Shown piece after piece: positions 28,012 to 40,344 of a stretch of DNA of 64,000 nt; position 1 is the first letter of the stretch; each line of letters opens with the position of its first letter. Where the stretch lies: the NCBI RefSeq assembly GCF_003065385.1, contig NZ_CP023277.1, positions 124,001 through 188,000 of the forward strand. Direction: 5' to 3'. This DNA comes from Polynucleobacter acidiphobus (GTDB lineage Bacteria > Pseudomonadota > Gammaproteobacteria > Burkholderiales > Burkholderiaceae). The notes below the pieces were generated by a model. The model saw nothing but the letters and a program-made list of their open reading frames with translations. It did not search any database and had not been told where the DNA came from. A program made the position numbers and the translations under genes.

Positions 28012-29768
28012 AACCGGTAGGCTTCTCGACCTCTCCAAATGTAGTATTGCGACTGCCGATGTGGCGTTCGCGGCTGATGCTATTCCTATTATTTGTCGCA
28101 TTTGCAGCGTTGGTCATTCGTGCATTTTGGATTCAGGGCCCAGGAAATGGGTTTTATGAAGCCAAAGCGGTCAAGGGCGTGCAGCGTGAGATTGAGATGC
28201 GCGCTACGCGTGGAAAAATTTTGGATCGCAACGGCCAGCTAATTGCGACAAGCCTTGAGGCAAAGGCTGTGATTGCATATACCGACAATATTCCCGCCGA
28301 CCTTGCGCCTGAGAAAATTACGCAGCTCGCCAAGCTCCTGGAGATGAGTGAGGCGGAGATTAAGAAGCGTTTTGCGGATGAGCGCAATCAAGTATTTTTA
28401 AAGCGTCAGGTTGATCCTGAGATTGCTCAACAAATCCGTCGTTTAGAAATTCCAGGCATTGGATTAAATAATGAATACCGTCGTCATTACCCCGAGGGTG
28501 AGGCGATGGCTCACGTGGTTGGCTTTACCAACGTAGAAGATCGTGGACAAGAAGGAATTGAGCTGGCGCGCGATAAAGACTTGGCGGCTCAGCCAGGGAA
28601 ACGGCGGGTTGTGGTCGATCGCTTGGGTCGTATTGTGAATGACATCGCAATCTTGCAATTTCCACAAGACGGTCAAGATCTCCAACTCTCAATCGATAGC
28701 AAGATTCAGTACATTGCATATAACGCCTTAAAGAGTGCCGTTGAAAAGCATCGTGCCAAGGCCGGTGGCGCGGTAGTGCTGGATGTGCGCACTGGAGAAA
28801 TTTTGGCATTGGCTAATTGGCCAAGCTATAACCCCAACTCGCGTAAAGCACTGACTGGAGAGCAGCTACGTAATCGAGTCTTGACCGATACCTTTGAGCC
28901 GGGCTCAACCATGAAGCCTTTCCCCGTTGCGCTTGCACTTGAGCAAGGTAAGGTGCAGCCTGAAACTAATATGACCATTGGTCAAAAATTATTAGTAGGT
29001 CCCAAGCCGATCACGGATACGCATCCCTATGGAATGTTGACGGTATCCCAAGTGATTCAGAAATCGAGCAATATCGGCACTGCAAAATTAGCGCTGCAGC
29101 TCGAACCTCGTGAGATGTGGGATCTATTTGCGGCAGTTGGTTTTGGCCAGGCCCCGAACATTGGATTCCCTGGCGCAGTGGCAGGGCGCTTGCATCCATA
29201 TCAAAAATGGGGCCAAAGTGATCAAGCTCGTATGTCCTTTGGATATGGAATATCCACATCATTATTTCAGTTGGCACGTGCCTACACAATTTTTGCTCGC
29301 GATGGCGAGTTGGTGCCTACCACCATTTTGCGTAGCCCAGATTACAAACCGGGCACTCGAGTGATTACGGCTAAGTCTGCGATTGAGATGCGCAATATGT
29401 TAGAAACCGTTACCGAGCAAGGCGGCACAGCATTGACGGCGCGTGCGGAGGGATTTCGGGTTGGTGGAAAAACCGGTACCTCACATAAGGTCGAAGGCAA
29501 AGGCTATGCCTCTAATAAATACCGCGCATTCTTTGTTGGTTTGGCACCGATTAGCGCCCCTCGCATTGTGGTTGCGGTGATGGTTGATGAGCCTACCGTC
29601 GGTGGTTATTACGGTGGACAGGTTGCTGCACCCGTGTTCTCAACAATTGTGAGCGAGACCTTGCGTAGCCTGAACGTCACTCCCGATATGAATGAGCGCA
29701 CCGTGGTACAGGCGCCGGATGCGCAACCGGTAACTGGTGCGTTACAAAAAGTGGCGCTGAAGCAATGA
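28008..29768 (+). CDS. ftsI: Peptidoglycan D,D-transpeptidase FtsI (PBP3)
   Basis: FtsI cross-links septal peptidoglycan together with FtsW. The 586-residue protein has one N-terminal transmembrane segment (about residues 23-40), a pedestal domain from RGKILDRNGQLIATSL, and the penicillin-binding domain with SxxK at 300-303 (STMK), SSN at 353-355 and KTGT at 488-491. It overlaps ftsL and murE by 4 bp each. Confidence 0.97.
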   Translation: MKPVGFSTSPNVVLRLPMWRSRLMLFLLFVAFAALVIRAFWIQGPGNGFYEAKAVKGVQREIEMRATRGKILDRNGQLIATSLEAKAVIAYTDNIPADLAPEKITQLAKLLEMSEAEIKKRFADERNQVFLKRQVDPEIAQQIRRLEIPGIGLNNEYRRHYPEGEAMAHVVGFTNVEDRGQEGIELARDKDLAAQPGKRRVVVDRLGRIVNDIAILQFPQDGQDLQLSIDSKIQYIAYNALKSAVEKHRAKAGGAVVLDVRTGEILALANWPSYNPNSRKALTGEQLRNRVLTDTFEPGSTMKPFPVALALEQGKVQPETNMTIGQKLLVGPKPITDTHPYGMLTVSQVIQKSSNIGTAKLALQLEPREMWDLFAAVGFGQAPNIGFPGAVAGRLHPYQKWGQSDQARMSFGYGISTSLFQLARAYTIFARDGELVPTTILRSPDYKPGTRVITAKSAIEMRNMLETVTEQGGTALTARAEGFRVGGKTGTSHKVEGKGYASNKYRAFFVGLAPISAPRIVVAVMVDEPTVGGYYGGQVAAPVFSTIVSETLRSLNVTPDMNERTVVQAPDAQPVTGALQKVALKQ

Positions 29769-31306
29769 TGGCTAATACCCAAATGACCCATCGCGATATA
29801 TTGCCTTATTTAAGGCAAAGCCTTGAGCCTGGCGCAAAATTGGTTGCGGATACCCGCCTAATTGCAAAGGGCGATGTGTTTCTGGCTTACTCGGTTGGAC
29901 ACGGTAAGGCCCTACGAGATGGACGAATCTATATAACTCAGGCACTTACCCAAGGGGCTGCCTACGTGTTGTATCAACCGCATACCAATGAAGGCCAAAG
30001 TGTCGCTTGGGAAACTAATTTAGATGAGCGTTGTATCGCGGTTCCCGAGCTTGCTAAATATGCTGGGTGGTTAAGCTCAGAGTGGTATGGCAAACCCAGC
30101 GAAATGATGCCGGTGATAGGCGTGACTGGCACGAATGGTAAGACCAGCGTGACCCAATGGCTTGCACAATGTTTATCCGATAGAGCTGCTGTGATCGGTA
30201 CACTCGGTAGTGGCTTTCCAAACCAATTACAAAGACTGGGGTACACCACCCCAGATGCGCCCCGCTTACAAATGGAGCTTGCTAGCTTAAAAGCAAAAGG
30301 GGCTGAATATATTGCGCTCGAGGTATCTTCACATGCCCTAGAGCAAGGACGTGTGAATGGCACTCACTTTGCTTGCGCCGTCTTTACGAATCTTAGCCGT
30401 GATCACTTGGATTATCACGGCAGTATGGGAGAGTATGGTGCCGCAAAAGCCCGACTTTTTCTTGATTTTCATCCGAAGAATATTGTTATCAATATTGATG
30501 ATTCTTTTGGGCGCGAGCTACTAATGAGTATGGCAACGCGCGATGATGTGGAGATTTGGGCATACGGTATGTCTCAAAGCTCATTTCAGGGATTAGAAAA
30601 ATTACAAAGCCGCTTCAAAGCCATTTATTTTCAGGAGTACACATTTGGAAAGAATGCCTATCAATGCCAATTGAGTATTGATGGAAATAATCACTCAGTC
30701 ACCATTCCTGTATTGGGCGTATTTAATTTAAGTAATGCCCTGGCCGTGATTTCAACCCTGATGGTTTTTGGAATTCCAGATGCACTAAAGCGCCTCTCTA
30801 ACCTAAAACCTGTTTTAGGTCGCATGGAAGTGATTCATAGTGATCGCGCAGACACCCCATTGATGGTGGTTGATTACGCTCATACCCCCGACGCATTGCA
30901 AAAAGTTTTAGAAACATTAAAACCAATTGCACAAGGACGCGGAGGAAAACTGGTGTGCGTATTTGGCTGTGGTGGAGACCGGGACCAAGAAAAGCGCCCC
31001 ATGATGGGAGCAGTTGCGCAATCGATTGCTGATCATGTGATCGTTACGAGTGACAATCCACGCTCTGAAGATCCTCAAGCCATTATGGACATGATTGTGG
31101 CTGGAATGGGTGACCATCACACCTCATCCCTTGAGCTCATTGCAGATCGTGCTGCAGCGATCATGACCGCAATTAGACAAGCTCAAGCTCATGATGTTGT
31201 TCTAGTCGCCGGTAAGGGCCATGAGACCACTCAAGAAATTCAGGGAAAACGTTTTGATTTCTCTGATCAAGCGCACTTACGGCTGGTGAGTGGAGGGTTG
31301 ATTTGA
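29765..31306 (+). CDS. murE: UDP-N-acetylmuramoyl-L-alanyl-D-glutamate--2,6-diaminopimelate ligase
   Basis: MurE adds meso-diaminopimelate to the muropeptide precursor in the cytoplasm. It has 513 residues. The ATP-binding TGTNGKT is at 121-127. Later come HYHG-type residues (LSRDHLDYHGSM), GRMEV, and TSDNPRSEDPQ; the DNPR motif marks meso-DAP rather than lysine specificity. It overlaps ftsI and murF by 4 bp. Confidence 0.96.
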   Translation: MMANTQMTHRDILPYLRQSLEPGAKLVADTRLIAKGDVFLAYSVGHGKALRDGRIYITQALTQGAAYVLYQPHTNEGQSVAWETNLDERCIAVPELAKYAGWLSSEWYGKPSEMMPVIGVTGTNGKTSVTQWLAQCLSDRAAVIGTLGSGFPNQLQRLGYTTPDAPRLQMELASLKAKGAEYIALEVSSHALEQGRVNGTHFACAVFTNLSRDHLDYHGSMGEYGAAKARLFLDFHPKNIVINIDDSFGRELLMSMATRDDVEIWAYGMSQSSFQGLEKLQSRFKAIYFQEYTFGKNAYQCQLSIDGNNHSVTIPVLGVFNLSNALAVISTLMVFGIPDALKRLSNLKPVLGRMEVIHSDRADTPLMVVDYAHTPDALQKVLETLKPIAQGRGGKLVCVFGCGGDRDQEKRPMMGAVAQSIADHVIVTSDNPRSEDPQAIMDMIVAGMGDHHTSSLELIADRAAAIMTAIRQAQAHDVVLVAGKGHETTQEIQGKRFDFSDQAHLRLVSGGLI

Positions 31307-32754
31307 TGCAAGCCATTCTAGCTATGACCAATCTTGCTCATATCCATGCCTTGCTTCCTAATAGCGAATTGCACAACATTGGCATGGTTGAAGCGCACGA
31401 TCAACTGATTAGTCAGGTCGGAACCGATAGTCGTAACCTTTCCGCTGGAGAACTCTTTGTGGCACTTAAAGGCGATCGGTTTGATGCGCACAACTTTTTA
31501 AGTGCTGTGGCCGAGCAGGGTGCTTCTGCTGCCTTGATTAGTGAGAAAACATCCTGCCCAACAAGTCTGCCAGCAGTTTATGTAGAAGATACGCGCAAGG
31601 GGCTTGGCGAGCTAGCCGCCGCATGGAGAGCCCAGTTTGGATTGCCCCTGGCGGTAGTGACCGGAAGTAATGGCAAAACAACCGTTAAGGAAATGATTGC
31701 AGCAATCTTCAGACAGGCGGTTAGCCCTACTGAATTACTTGTGACTGAAGGAAATCTAAATAACGATATTGGTTTGCCGCTCACATTATTAAAGTTACGC
31801 CCCTCGCATCGCCTGGCCGTGATTGAGCTGGGCATGAATCATCCGGGTGAGACCGCCGAGCTTGCAGCGATCGCTCGCCCAACCATTGCACTTATTAATA
31901 ATGCCCAACGGGAACATCAAGAGTTCATGGAAACGGTGGATGCGGTGGCGCGTGAACATGCAGATGCTTTACATGCACTTCGGTCTGATGGCGTTGGCGT
32001 GTTTCCGGCCGATACCCCATATACCGCTTTATGGAGAGAAGCTTGCGCTTCCAAACGGTATGTAGAGTTCCGTTGGTTAGATCAGGCGCCCAATACAAAT
32101 TTGGAATTAGCTTCCGTGATTGATGGTTATTTACTTGCAGATGGTCAGATCGAAGTTCGAACATCGATTGGTTCGATTCAGGTGAAACTCAATACGCTGG
32201 GTGAGCATAACTACCGCAATGCCTTAGCCGCCAGCGCAGTAGCCATTGCCGCACAGATTCCTTTGTCGCAAATTAAAGCAGGCTTAGAGGAGTTCATGCC
32301 TGTATCGGGTCGGATGCAGCGCATCACGATATCCCAGACTATTGAACTCATCAACGATACGTATAACGCTAATCCCGATTCAGTTGCGGCTGCTGTTAAG
32401 GCATTAGCAGCCCTTCGTGGTGAGCGTTATTTGGTTTTGGGTGATATGGGAGAAGTGGGTTCGCAGGGCCCCGCTTTTCATCAGGAACTTGGGAAGTACA
32501 CGGCGCAATGCGGTATTGAGCATTTCAAGACGATTGGTTCTCTAACGAAAGAAAGTCATACAGCATATTTACGTGAGAGACCTACTGGGGATGCACGTCA
32601 TTTTGATGATATTGATTCATTGAATCGTGAGTTGGTTCAGAATCTGCAGCGATTAAACGATCGTAATGTATGCATCTTAGTTAAAGGTTCGCGATTTATG
32701 CGGATGGAGCGGGTCGTGCAAGCTCTTATTGAGGGAGTGAAGCCATGCTCTTGA
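31303..32754 (+). CDS. murF: UDP-N-acetylmuramoyl-tripeptide--D-alanyl-D-alanine ligase
   Basis: MurF adds D-Ala-D-Ala to complete the pentapeptide precursor. The 483-residue protein shows [32 protein letters not shown] as the P-loop, [21 protein letters not shown] and [10 protein letters not shown], all standard. It overlaps murE by 4 bp and mraY by 10 bp. The first ATG is used, although MTNLAHIH a few codons later is a plausible start. Confidence 0.96.
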   Translation: MMQAILAMTNLAHIHALLPNSELHNIGMVEAHDQLISQVGTDSRNLSAGELFVALKGDRFDAHNFLSAVAEQGASAALISEKTSCPTSLPAVYVEDTRKGLGELAAAWRAQFGLPLAVVTGSNGKTTVKEMIAAIFRQAVSPTELLVTEGNLNNDIGLPLTLLKLRPSHRLAVIELGMNHPGETAELAAIARPTIALINNAQREHQEFMETVDAVAREHADALHALRSDGVGVFPADTPYTALWREACASKRYVEFRWLDQAPNTNLELASVIDGYLLADGQIEVRTSIGSIQVKLNTLGEHNYRNALAASAVAIAAQIPLSQIKAGLEEFMPVSGRMQRITISQTIELINDTYNANPDSVAAAVKALAALRGERYLVLGDMGEVGSQGPAFHQELGKYTAQCGIEHFKTIGSLTKESHTAYLRERPTGDARHFDDIDSLNRELVQNLQRLNDRNVCILVKGSRFMRMERVVQALIEGVKPCS

Positions 32755-33914
32755 TCTTGGCCCAGTGGTTACAAGACGATTATGGATTTTTTCGGGTCTT
32801 CTCATATATCACCTTTCGTGCCGTGATGGCGACGATGACCGCACTTCTGATTGGTCTTGTCTTTGGTCCTTGGGTCATTCGCAAGTTGACTGCGATGAAA
32901 GTGGATCAGGCAGTACGCACCGATGGACCCCAAACGCATTTAGCCAAAGTAGGCACCCCTACTATGGGCGGCGTATTAATTCTTATTGGTATTTTTATCT
33001 CTTGCATGTTGTGGGCGGATTTGAGTAATCGCTTTATTTGGATCGTCATGCTGGTGACCTTTGGTTTTGGTGCGATTGGTTGGGTCGATGACTATCGCAA
33101 GGTGGTCTACAAGGACCCCAAAGGCATGCCTTCGAGAGAAAAATTCTTTTGGCAAACCTTGATTGGTTTATTTGCAGCGATTTATTTAGCGTTCTCAGTT
33201 TCAGAGGTTAATAACCTCAAGGTTTTGCAGTTGTTCATCAGCTGGGTCGAGAGCGGCTTCTCCTTAGATCTGCCAGCCAAGTCAAACTTAACCGTCCCCT
33301 TCATGAAAGAAGTGAGCTACCCCTTAGGTGTCATGGGCTTCATCATTTTGAGTTACTTGGTCATTGTTGGTAGTAGTAATGCGGTGAACTTAACCGATGG
33401 CCTAGATGGATTAGTCATCATGCCCGTGATTTTGGTGGGTGCTGCACTTGGCGCCTTTGCCTATGTCATGGGTAACTCGATCTACGCGAAGTATTTGCTA
33501 TTTCCTCACATTCCAGGTGCTGGTGAGCTATTAATCTTTTGTGGCGCAATGGGTGGTGCAGGCCTAGCGTTTCTTTGGTACAACGCGCATCCGGCCCAAG
33601 TTTTTATGGGAGACGTAGGTGCTCTAGCCTTGGGTGGCGCCTTAGGAACCATTGCAGTCATCGTTCGCCAAGAGATTGTTCTCTTTGTAATGGGAGGGAT
33701 ATTTGTTGCTGAAACAGTCTCCGTGATGATGCAAGTTCTATGGTTCAAGTTCACCAAAAAATATTATGGCGAAGGACGACGTATTTTCCGGATGGCGCCT
33801 TTGCATCATCATTTTGAGCTTGGCGGATGGCGTGAGACCCAAGTGGTCGTGCGTTTTTGGATCATCACGATTTTATTGGTACTCGTTGGCTTATCGAGCC
33901 TTAAGTTGCGGTGA
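32745..33914 (+). CDS. mraY: Phospho-N-acetylmuramoyl-pentapeptide-transferase
   Basis: MraY makes lipid I at the inner membrane from UDP-MurNAc-pentapeptide and undecaprenyl phosphate. The 389-residue polytopic protein has about ten membrane segments, [13 protein letters not shown] (substrate loop), [12 protein letters not shown] with the Asp pair, NLTDGLDGL with catalytic Asp, [12 protein letters not shown], and [12 protein letters not shown] near the C-terminus. It overlaps murF by 10 bp, with murD 15 bp downstream. Confidence 0.97.
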   Translation: MLLILAQWLQDDYGFFRVFSYITFRAVMATMTALLIGLVFGPWVIRKLTAMKVDQAVRTDGPQTHLAKVGTPTMGGVLILIGIFISCMLWADLSNRFIWIVMLVTFGFGAIGWVDDYRKVVYKDPKGMPSREKFFWQTLIGLFAAIYLAFSVSEVNNLKVLQLFISWVESGFSLDLPAKSNLTVPFMKEVSYPLGVMGFIILSYLVIVGSSNAVNLTDGLDGLVIMPVILVGAALGAFAYVMGNSIYAKYLLFPHIPGAGELLIFCGAMGGAGLAFLWYNAHPAQVFMGDVGALALGGALGTIAVIVRQEIVLFVMGGIFVAETVSVMMQVLWFKFTKKYYGEGRRIFRMAPLHHHFELGGWRETQVVVRFWIITILLVLVGLSSLKLR

Positions 33915-33929
33915 GAAACGATTGATACG

Positions 33930-35618
33930 ATGAACCTGCGCTTACTTCACCCGTTTAGTTCCAGCCACAGCGATGAGTTCGCTGGACTAACTTCGCCAAA
34001 AATCTTGATCGTGGGTTTAGGTGAATCTGGCTATGCGATGACGAAGTGGTGCCTAAGCCAGGGTGCACAAGTTCATCTTGCTGATACCCGCTCTCTCTCG
34101 TTGTTAAATCCACAACAACAAACTTGGTTGAGTGAGCTTGAGGGCTTGGGACTCAAGTCTTTTACCCCCGAAGCACTTGATTGGAAGAGTTTGCTCGAGC
34201 AAGTTGATATTTTAGGAATTAGTCCTGGCTTATCACCACTGCAGGAACCAGCTAAATCATTTTTAGCTATTTGCGAGGAGCGTAAGATCCCTGTCTGGAG
34301 CGAAATCGAATTTTTTGCTCGCGCACTTGCTGCTTTGAGCCGGATGGCTATAGAGGCTGACACGAAGTATCAGCCTAACATTCTGGCAATTACTGGCACC
34401 AATGGCAAAACAACCACGAGTGCGTTAACGGCACACATTTGTGAGCGAGCCGGTCGCCATGTTGCCTTGGCAGGCAATATTAGTCCAGCTGCTCTTGAAA
34501 AACTGAGCACCGCATTGAATGAGGCAGAGAGTTTTGCTGATTTGCCTCACATCTGGGTATTGGAGTTATCAAGTTTTCAGTTGCACTTTACCCACACACT
34601 CAATCCAACGGCGGCAACCATTCTTAATCTCTCGCAAGATCATTTGGATTGGCATGGCGATATGCAAGCGTATGCAGCTGCGAAGGCTCGCATTTTAGGA
34701 AGCGATTCAGTTTTAGTTTTAAATCGAGATGATTTATTAGTGAACGAAGTATTTAGTCATACAGTCGATCATAAGATCATTTCATTTGGAAGTGACGCGC
34801 CAACGGAGAGCGACTCATTTGGTATTGAGCGTGACTTAAATGGCGGTGGAATCGATTGGTTGGTTTGGGCGGAGCCCGATGAAGCGACCCAAGCGATGGA
34901 GCAAGAGGAGGCGCAAGAGGGATTCATTAAGCGTCGCCGTCGCAGGAAAAATAATGCGTATGAAGAAGCAGAAAGCTTACGACTTAAGCGACTAATTCCG
35001 GCAGATGCGCTTCGGATTCGAGGTCGACACAATGCCCTCAATGCACTTGCCGCGCTTGCGCTTGCCCGTGCCGCAGGTTTGGGTATCAGTTTGCTTTTAC
35101 ATGGCTTGCGTGAGTATCAGGGCGAACCGCATCGGGTTCAAACTGTCGCCGTGATTCGGGATGTGGAATACATTGACGATAGCAAGGGTACCAATGTGGG
35201 AGCAACTGTTGCTGCATTAATGGGTTTAGGAGCAGCATCTTCCCAAAAGAATATATGGCTCATTGCTGGCGGCGATGGAAAGGGCCAAGACTTTGCTCCC
35301 TTATCTGAACCAATCGATCGGTTTGTAAAGGGCCTCATCCTGATAGGCCGTGATGGCCCTGCCATTGAGGCAGTGTGCTCAAGCGCAATAAGCCGAGGCA
35401 ATTTACAAGTGATGGAAGCAAAGGATCTGGAGTCGGCTGTTCAGTCGGCAGCTCAATATGCATCAGCTGGTGACCTTGTTTTGTTATCCCCAGCGTGTGC
35501 GAGCTTTGATATGTTTAAAAACTATCAACACCGTGCGGACGTGTTTGTGGATGCTGTTCATGAGCTCGCCAATCAATGGAGCAATAGTCCCAATGAACAC
35601 CTAGGGGCATCGGTATGA
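33930..35618 (+). CDS. murD: UDP-N-acetylmuramoylalanine--D-glutamate ligase, with insertion
   Basis: MurD adds D-glutamate to UDP-MurNAc-L-Ala. At 562 residues it is well above the usual 440-500. The P-loop TGTNGKTTT starts at 155, with ELSSFQL (212-218), [10 protein letters not shown] (234-243) and [14 protein letters not shown]. The extra length is an N-terminal extension of about 20 residues and a charged insert at about 312-352 (acidic EQEEAQEG, then KRRRRRKNN), placed before the C-terminal domain. Similar inserts occur in MurD of other Burkholderiales (recalled, not checked). It overlaps ftsW by 4 bp. Confidence 0.95.
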   Translation: MNLRLLHPFSSSHSDEFAGLTSPKILIVGLGESGYAMTKWCLSQGAQVHLADTRSLSLLNPQQQTWLSELEGLGLKSFTPEALDWKSLLEQVDILGISPGLSPLQEPAKSFLAICEERKIPVWSEIEFFARALAALSRMAIEADTKYQPNILAITGTNGKTTTSALTAHICERAGRHVALAGNISPAALEKLSTALNEAESFADLPHIWVLELSSFQLHFTHTLNPTAATILNLSQDHLDWHGDMQAYAAAKARILGSDSVLVLNRDDLLVNEVFSHTVDHKIISFGSDAPTESDSFGIERDLNGGGIDWLVWAEPDEATQAMEQEEAQEGFIKRRRRRKNNAYEEAESLRLKRLIPADALRIRGRHNALNALAALALARAAGLGISLLLHGLREYQGEPHRVQTVAVIRDVEYIDDSKGTNVGATVAALMGLGAASSQKNIWLIAGGDGKGQDFAPLSEPIDRFVKGLILIGRDGPAIEAVCSSAISRGNLQVMEAKDLESAVQSAAQYASAGDLVLLSPACASFDMFKNYQHRADVFVDAVHELANQWSNSPNEHLGASV

Positions 35619-36856
35619 ATATTCGTCAGAACCGTTTTTGGAATATCTCGCGCGAGGGCTTTGATGGATTTCGTTCGGGGCTCCGGGATGCGGTGTCCGG
35701 TGTTGAGCAAACGCGTTCACGCATGATGGAGTATGACCAATTACTGGTCTGGGCGGTACTGTCTTTGAGCCTAATTGGCCTTGTCATGGTTTATTCCGCT
35801 TCGATTACCTTGGCTGATGGCCCCAAATATGCCAACTACAGTAGTAATCACTTTTTGATTCGGCATTTGATCTCGCTTGGTATTGCAGTGTTTGTTGGGT
35901 TTTGGGTCTTTAAGATTCCGGTGAAAACCTGGGATAAGTTGGCTCCATACATCTTTGCATTCACGATTTTGCTTTTAATTGCTGTTTTGATTCCTGGAAT
36001 TGGTAAGGGCGTGAATGGCGCACGTCGTTGGATTTCTTTGGGGGTGATGAATTTCCAACCATCCGAGCTAATGAAATTCGCTGTCATTATTTTTGCAGCT
36101 AGTTACACCGTCAAACGCCAGGAGCATTTACATTCCTTTGTGAAGGGCTTTGTCCCTATGGGACTAGCGGTTGCCTTGGTGGGTCTATTACTGATGCTTG
36201 AGCCCGATATGGGAGCCTTCATGGTGATCGCCATTATTGCCATGGGTATTTTGTTTTTGGGCGGCATCAATGCCAAATTATTTGCTGGCCTAACGATCGT
36301 AGGTGTAGTGATTGTGGCGACCGTGATCGCCTTATCCGAGTTTAGGCGTCAACGTATCTTTGCATTTTTAGATCCTTGGCAAGCCGAGCATGCTGCACGC
36401 AAGGGTTATCAATTGGTTCACTCCTTGATGGCCTTTGGACGTGGCGAGTGGTTTGGTGTTGGTTTAGGCGGGAGTGTTGAGAAATTACATTACTTACCTG
36501 AAGCGCACACCGATTTCATCTTGGCGGTGATTGGTGAAGAACTTGGTTTTGTGGGTGTATTTGTGGTGATTTTGCTTTTTTACTGGATCATACGTCGCGC
36601 ATTTCTGATTGGTCGTACTGCCTTGCAATTGGATCGAAGTTTTGCGGGACTCTGCGCCAAAGGCATCGGCATTTGGGTCGGCTGGCAAGCCTTTATCAAT
36701 ATGGGTGTGAACCTAGGCCTTCTGCCAACGAAGGGTTTGACTCTGCCGCTCGTGAGTTATGGAGGTTCAGCCATTCTGATGAATATGGTGGCTTTCGCGG
36801 TCTTATTAAAAATTGATTATGAGAACCGGATCTTGATGCGCGGAGGCAAGCTATGA
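35615..36856 (+). CDS. ftsW: Septal peptidoglycan polymerase FtsW
   Basis: FtsW is the SEDS-family glycosyltransferase that polymerises lipid II at the septum with FtsI. It has 413 residues and about ten membrane segments starting at [46 protein letters not shown] with the catalytic Asp, [19 protein letters not shown] and [15 protein letters not shown] are SEDS motifs. The cytoplasmic N-terminus of about 45 residues is longer than in E. coli. 4-bp overlaps with murD and murG suggest coupling. Confidence 0.96.
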   Translation: MNIRQNRFWNISREGFDGFRSGLRDAVSGVEQTRSRMMEYDQLLVWAVLSLSLIGLVMVYSASITLADGPKYANYSSNHFLIRHLISLGIAVFVGFWVFKIPVKTWDKLAPYIFAFTILLLIAVLIPGIGKGVNGARRWISLGVMNFQPSELMKFAVIIFAASYTVKRQEHLHSFVKGFVPMGLAVALVGLLLMLEPDMGAFMVIAIIAMGILFLGGINAKLFAGLTIVGVVIVATVIALSEFRRQRIFAFLDPWQAEHAARKGYQLVHSLMAFGRGEWFGVGLGGSVEKLHYLPEAHTDFILAVIGEELGFVGVFVVILLFYWIIRRAFLIGRTALQLDRSFAGLCAKGIGIWVGWQAFINMGVNLGLLPTKGLTLPLVSYGGSAILMNMVAFAVLLKIDYENRILMRGGKL

Positions 36857-37923
36857 CCAGCGCTCCGCGCTCAATCTTAGTCATGGCTGGCGGTACTGGC
36901 GGGCATATCTTTCCAGGATTAGCCGTTGCAGAGTGTCTGCGTAGGCAGGGTTGGTCTGTATCGTGGATGGGCAATCCCAGCGGTATGGAATATCGCTTAG
37001 TACCGGCAAAAGGATTTGTTTTTGAGGGCGTGCAATTTGGTGGTTTGCGGGGGAAGGGGATGCTAACAAAGCTACTGATGCCCTTTCGGTTAGTACGCGC
37101 CATGATGCAAAGCTGGAAAATTTTGCGTCGTTTGAAGCCAAGTGTGGTGTTAGGTATGGGAGGCTACATCACCTTTCCAGGGGGCTTAGTGAGCTACCTC
37201 ATGGGTCGGCCTTTGGTGCTGCATGAGGCCAACTCCGTAGCGGGAAGTGCAAACCGAGTGTTAGCGCGATTTGCTAAACGAGTCCTCACTGGATTTCCGC
37301 ACACACTCGAACATGGCCAGTGGGTGGGTAATCCGATTCGAGAGAGCTTTGAGGTGCTGGGGGATTGTAAGGCGCGCTATGCAATGCGTCAGGGCCCGCT
37401 GCATTTACTTGTGGTTGGTGGAAGTTTGGGAGCTGCTGCACTCAATGCTGTGGTCCCAGAGGCTTTAGCCTTATTACCAGACGATCAGCGCCCAAACGTG
37501 ATACATCAGACTGGTGAGCAGCATTTGGAAGCAGTGACTAAAAAATATCAACAATTGGGCGTTCGCGCTGAACTGAGGCCATTCATTGAGGACATGGCTG
37601 GGACCTATGCCAAAGCTGATTTAGTGATTTGCCGTGCTGGAGCAATGACTGTATCCGAGATCTCGGCCGCTGGGGTTGCTGCTTGTTTTGTGCCATTTCC
37701 GCATGCGATTGATGATCACCAGACCGCCAATGCACGTTTTCTGTCCGATGCAAAGGCAGCAATTCTGATGCCTCAAGCTGAGTTGGATGCAGCCGCGTTG
37801 GTAAACCTGATTTTAGGATTACGGCGCGACGATTTAGCCGAAATGGCTGTGAAAGCCCAGGCGCTTGCAAAGTTTCGTGCGACCGAAGAAGTGGCCTCAA
37901 TTTGTGAGGAGTGCGCTCGATGA
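36853..37923 (+). CDS. murG: UDP-GlcNAc:lipid I N-acetylglucosaminyltransferase
   Basis: MurG makes lipid II on the cytoplasmic face of the inner membrane. The 356-residue GT-B protein shows [17 protein letters not shown] near the N-terminus, [34 protein letters not shown] and the donor-site block [18 protein letters not shown]. It overlaps ftsW and murC by 4 bp each. Confidence 0.97.
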   Translation: MTSAPRSILVMAGGTGGHIFPGLAVAECLRRQGWSVSWMGNPSGMEYRLVPAKGFVFEGVQFGGLRGKGMLTKLLMPFRLVRAMMQSWKILRRLKPSVVLGMGGYITFPGGLVSYLMGRPLVLHEANSVAGSANRVLARFAKRVLTGFPHTLEHGQWVGNPIRESFEVLGDCKARYAMRQGPLHLLVVGGSLGAAALNAVVPEALALLPDDQRPNVIHQTGEQHLEAVTKKYQQLGVRAELRPFIEDMAGTYAKADLVICRAGAMTVSEISAAGVAACFVPFPHAIDDHQTANARFLSDAKAAILMPQAELDAAALVNLILGLRRDDLAEMAVKAQALAKFRATEEVASICEECAR

Positions 37924-39326
37924 AGCATATCGTTCAGCATATTCATTTTGTGGGAATTTGCGGAGCCGGTATGTGCGGCATTGCTGAAGTACTGCTCAAT
38001 TTAGGTTATCGCGTTTCGGGATCGGACTTAGCGGAGTCAACGGTTACCAGGCGATTAATTGCTTTGGGCGCACAAATTACGATCGGGCATGATGCGAAGA
38101 ACATCGGTGATGCTGAGGCAGTGGTGATTTCATCGGCGGTCACTGGTAATAATCCAGAGGTGCTTGCTGCAAGAGCCAATCGGATTCCGGTGATTCAGCG
38201 TGCCGTCATGCTTGGCGAGCTCATGCGCCTTAAGCAGGGAATTGCAATTGCTGGTACGCATGGCAAAACCACCACAACAAGTTTAGTTGCCTCCGTGCTT
38301 GCAGAGGGTGGCTTAGATCCAACTTTTGTGATTGGTGGAAAGCTTAATTCAGCCGGTGTAAATGCACGTTTAGGGCAAGGCGACTTCATTGTGGTGGAAG
38401 CCGATGAATCCGATGCCTCGTTCTTGCAACTCTATCCGGCTATGGAAGTGATCACCAATATCGATGCGGATCACATGGATACCTATCAGCATGATATGGC
38501 CCGTTTAAAGCAAACGTTTGTGCAATTTACGCAGCGCATGCCATTCTATGGAATCGCAGTACTTTGCATTGAAGATAGTAATGTTCGAGATATTCTGCCG
38601 TTTGTTTCCCAGCCGATCTTGCGCTATGGATTTTCTGAAGATGCTGATATTCGCGCAACGGATATCAAAGCCGTTGGCACGCAAATGCACTTTACGGTTC
38701 ATCGCCGTGCAATTCGCCGGCATGGCCCCAGACCCGGACCCTTGCCGATTGTTCTAAATTTACCTGGTAAACACAATGTCCTTAATGCATTGGCAGCGAT
38801 TGGAATTGCAACCGAACTGGGTGTGAGCGATGCGGCAATTACGAATGCCTTAATGCAATTCAGTGGTGTCGGGCGTCGTTTCCAACACTATGGCGATATT
38901 ACGTTAGCGGGTGGCGGAACATTTACCTTGATTGATGATTATGGTCATCATCCGGTTGAAATGAATGCAACCTTAGCGGCTGCACGTGGCGCCTATCCAA
39001 ATCGGCGTTTGGTTTTAGCATTTCAGCCCCATCGATTTACTCGTACTCGCGATTGCTTTGGTGAATTTGTGAATGTGTTGCGTCAGTTTGATGCGGTGAT
39101 CCTCACCAATGTCTATCCGGCTGGTGAGGCGCGCATTGCGGGCGCCGATAGTAAAAGCTTGATGAAAGCATTAGGTAAATCGACCCCAGTTCAGGTGGTT
39201 GAGGATCTTCAGGAGATTCCTGCTGCATTAAGTGGACTTATCCAGGATGGTGATGTCTTGATTACGATGGGCGCGGGCTCCATTTCCAAGTTGCCCCAGA
39301 TGCTCGTGGAGAATGGCCATGGCTAA
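37920..39326 (+). CDS. murC: UDP-N-acetylmuramate--L-alanine ligase
   Basis: MurC adds L-alanine to UDP-MurNAc. A GTG at 37911 extends the frame, but the ATG at 37920 overlaps the murG stop (ATGA), has GAGGAG 8 nt upstream and gives the standard start [18 protein letters not shown], so it is chosen (468 residues). [17 protein letters not shown] is the P-loop, followed by [22 protein letters not shown] and [11 protein letters not shown]. It overlaps ddl. Confidence 0.96.
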   Translation: MKHIVQHIHFVGICGAGMCGIAEVLLNLGYRVSGSDLAESTVTRRLIALGAQITIGHDAKNIGDAEAVVISSAVTGNNPEVLAARANRIPVIQRAVMLGELMRLKQGIAIAGTHGKTTTTSLVASVLAEGGLDPTFVIGGKLNSAGVNARLGQGDFIVVEADESDASFLQLYPAMEVITNIDADHMDTYQHDMARLKQTFVQFTQRMPFYGIAVLCIEDSNVRDILPFVSQPILRYGFSEDADIRATDIKAVGTQMHFTVHRRAIRRHGPRPGPLPIVLNLPGKHNVLNALAAIGIATELGVSDAAITNALMQFSGVGRRFQHYGDITLAGGGTFTLIDDYGHHPVEMNATLAAARGAYPNRRLVLAFQPHRFTRTRDCFGEFVNVLRQFDAVILTNVYPAGEARIAGADSKSLMKALGKSTPVQVVEDLQEIPAALSGLIQDGDVLITMGAGSISKLPQMLVENGHG

Positions 39327-40344
39327 TCCTCAAACGATGCATTCTTGGGGTCATCAGGTTGCTACGCAACTTGCCCAGTTGTCCCCCAAACAATTTGGGC
39401 GTGTTGGCGTGTTAATGGGCGGACGCTCTGCCGAGCGCGAGATTTCTCTCTTGTCTGGTCAAGGAGTACTCAATGCGCTTTTAGAGAAAGGCATTGACGC
39501 ACATGCCTTTGATCCAGGGGTGCGCAGTCCAGTTGAGATTGCAAACGAACAATTTGATCGAGTCTTTATTGCACTGCATGGACGTTATGGTGAAGATGGC
39601 ACGATCCAGGGACTTCTTGAGTTACTTAATATTCCGTATACCGGTAGCGGTATTTTGGCTTCGGCCTTGTCGATTGATAAGGTGGTGACCAAGCAAATCT
39701 GGCTCAGTCATCAGTTACCAACGCCGCGCTATGAGGTCTTAACTGACGACAGTAATTGGGATCGTGTTGCGCATCATTTAGGGCTGCCCTTGATTGTCAA
39801 GCCCGCGCATGAGGGATCCTCATTGGGCTTAAGTAAAGTGAGGCGTATTGAAGAGCTTCCAGCCGCCTATGAGTTGGCGGCCAAATTAGATCGACGGGTT
39901 TTGGCAGAGGCCTGCATCGTTGGTCCAGAACTCACCTGTCCGATTGTGGGTCAGGGCGCGACCGCCCAAGCGCTACCACTCATTCAAATTATTCCTCCAG
40001 AGGCGGGTTATGACTTTCATCACAAATATTTTTCAGATGAGACTCAATATCGCTGCCCTCCAGGACTCGATCCAGAACTTGAGCGCCAGATTCAGGAGCT
40101 TGCAGTATCAGCCTATCGTGCGCTGGGTTGCCGGATGTGGGGACGTGCGGATGTCATGCTCGATGCGGCAAATCAGAACAAACCCTATTTGCTGGAAATG
40201 AACACATCGCCTGGCATGACCTCGCACTCACTGGTTCCAATGGCTGCCAAAGCAGCGGGCGTCCCCTATGCGGATTTAGTGGTGTGGATCTTGAGTCAGA
40301 CCTTGGAAGGTGCGCCCTCTTCACCGGGGGTTGATCCATCATGA
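39319..40344 (+). CDS. ddl: D-alanine--D-alanine ligase
   Basis: Ddl joins two D-alanines for the pentapeptide end. Two in-frame ATGs exist, 39313 and 39319; GGAGA ends directly before the first but is correctly spaced from the second, so 39319 is chosen (341 residues). The ATP-grasp fold shows [56 protein letters not shown] and the magnesium site [17 protein letters not shown]. It overlaps murC by 8 bp and ftsQ by 4 bp. Confidence 0.95.
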   Translation: MANPQTMHSWGHQVATQLAQLSPKQFGRVGVLMGGRSAEREISLLSGQGVLNALLEKGIDAHAFDPGVRSPVEIANEQFDRVFIALHGRYGEDGTIQGLLELLNIPYTGSGILASALSIDKVVTKQIWLSHQLPTPRYEVLTDDSNWDRVAHHLGLPLIVKPAHEGSSLGLSKVRRIEELPAAYELAAKLDRRVLAEACIVGPELTCPIVGQGATAQALPLIQIIPPEAGYDFHHKYFSDETQYRCPPGLDPELERQIQELAVSAYRALGCRMWGRADVMLDAANQNKPYLLEMNTSPGMTSHSLVPMAAKAAGVPYADLVVWILSQTLEGAPSSPGVDPS

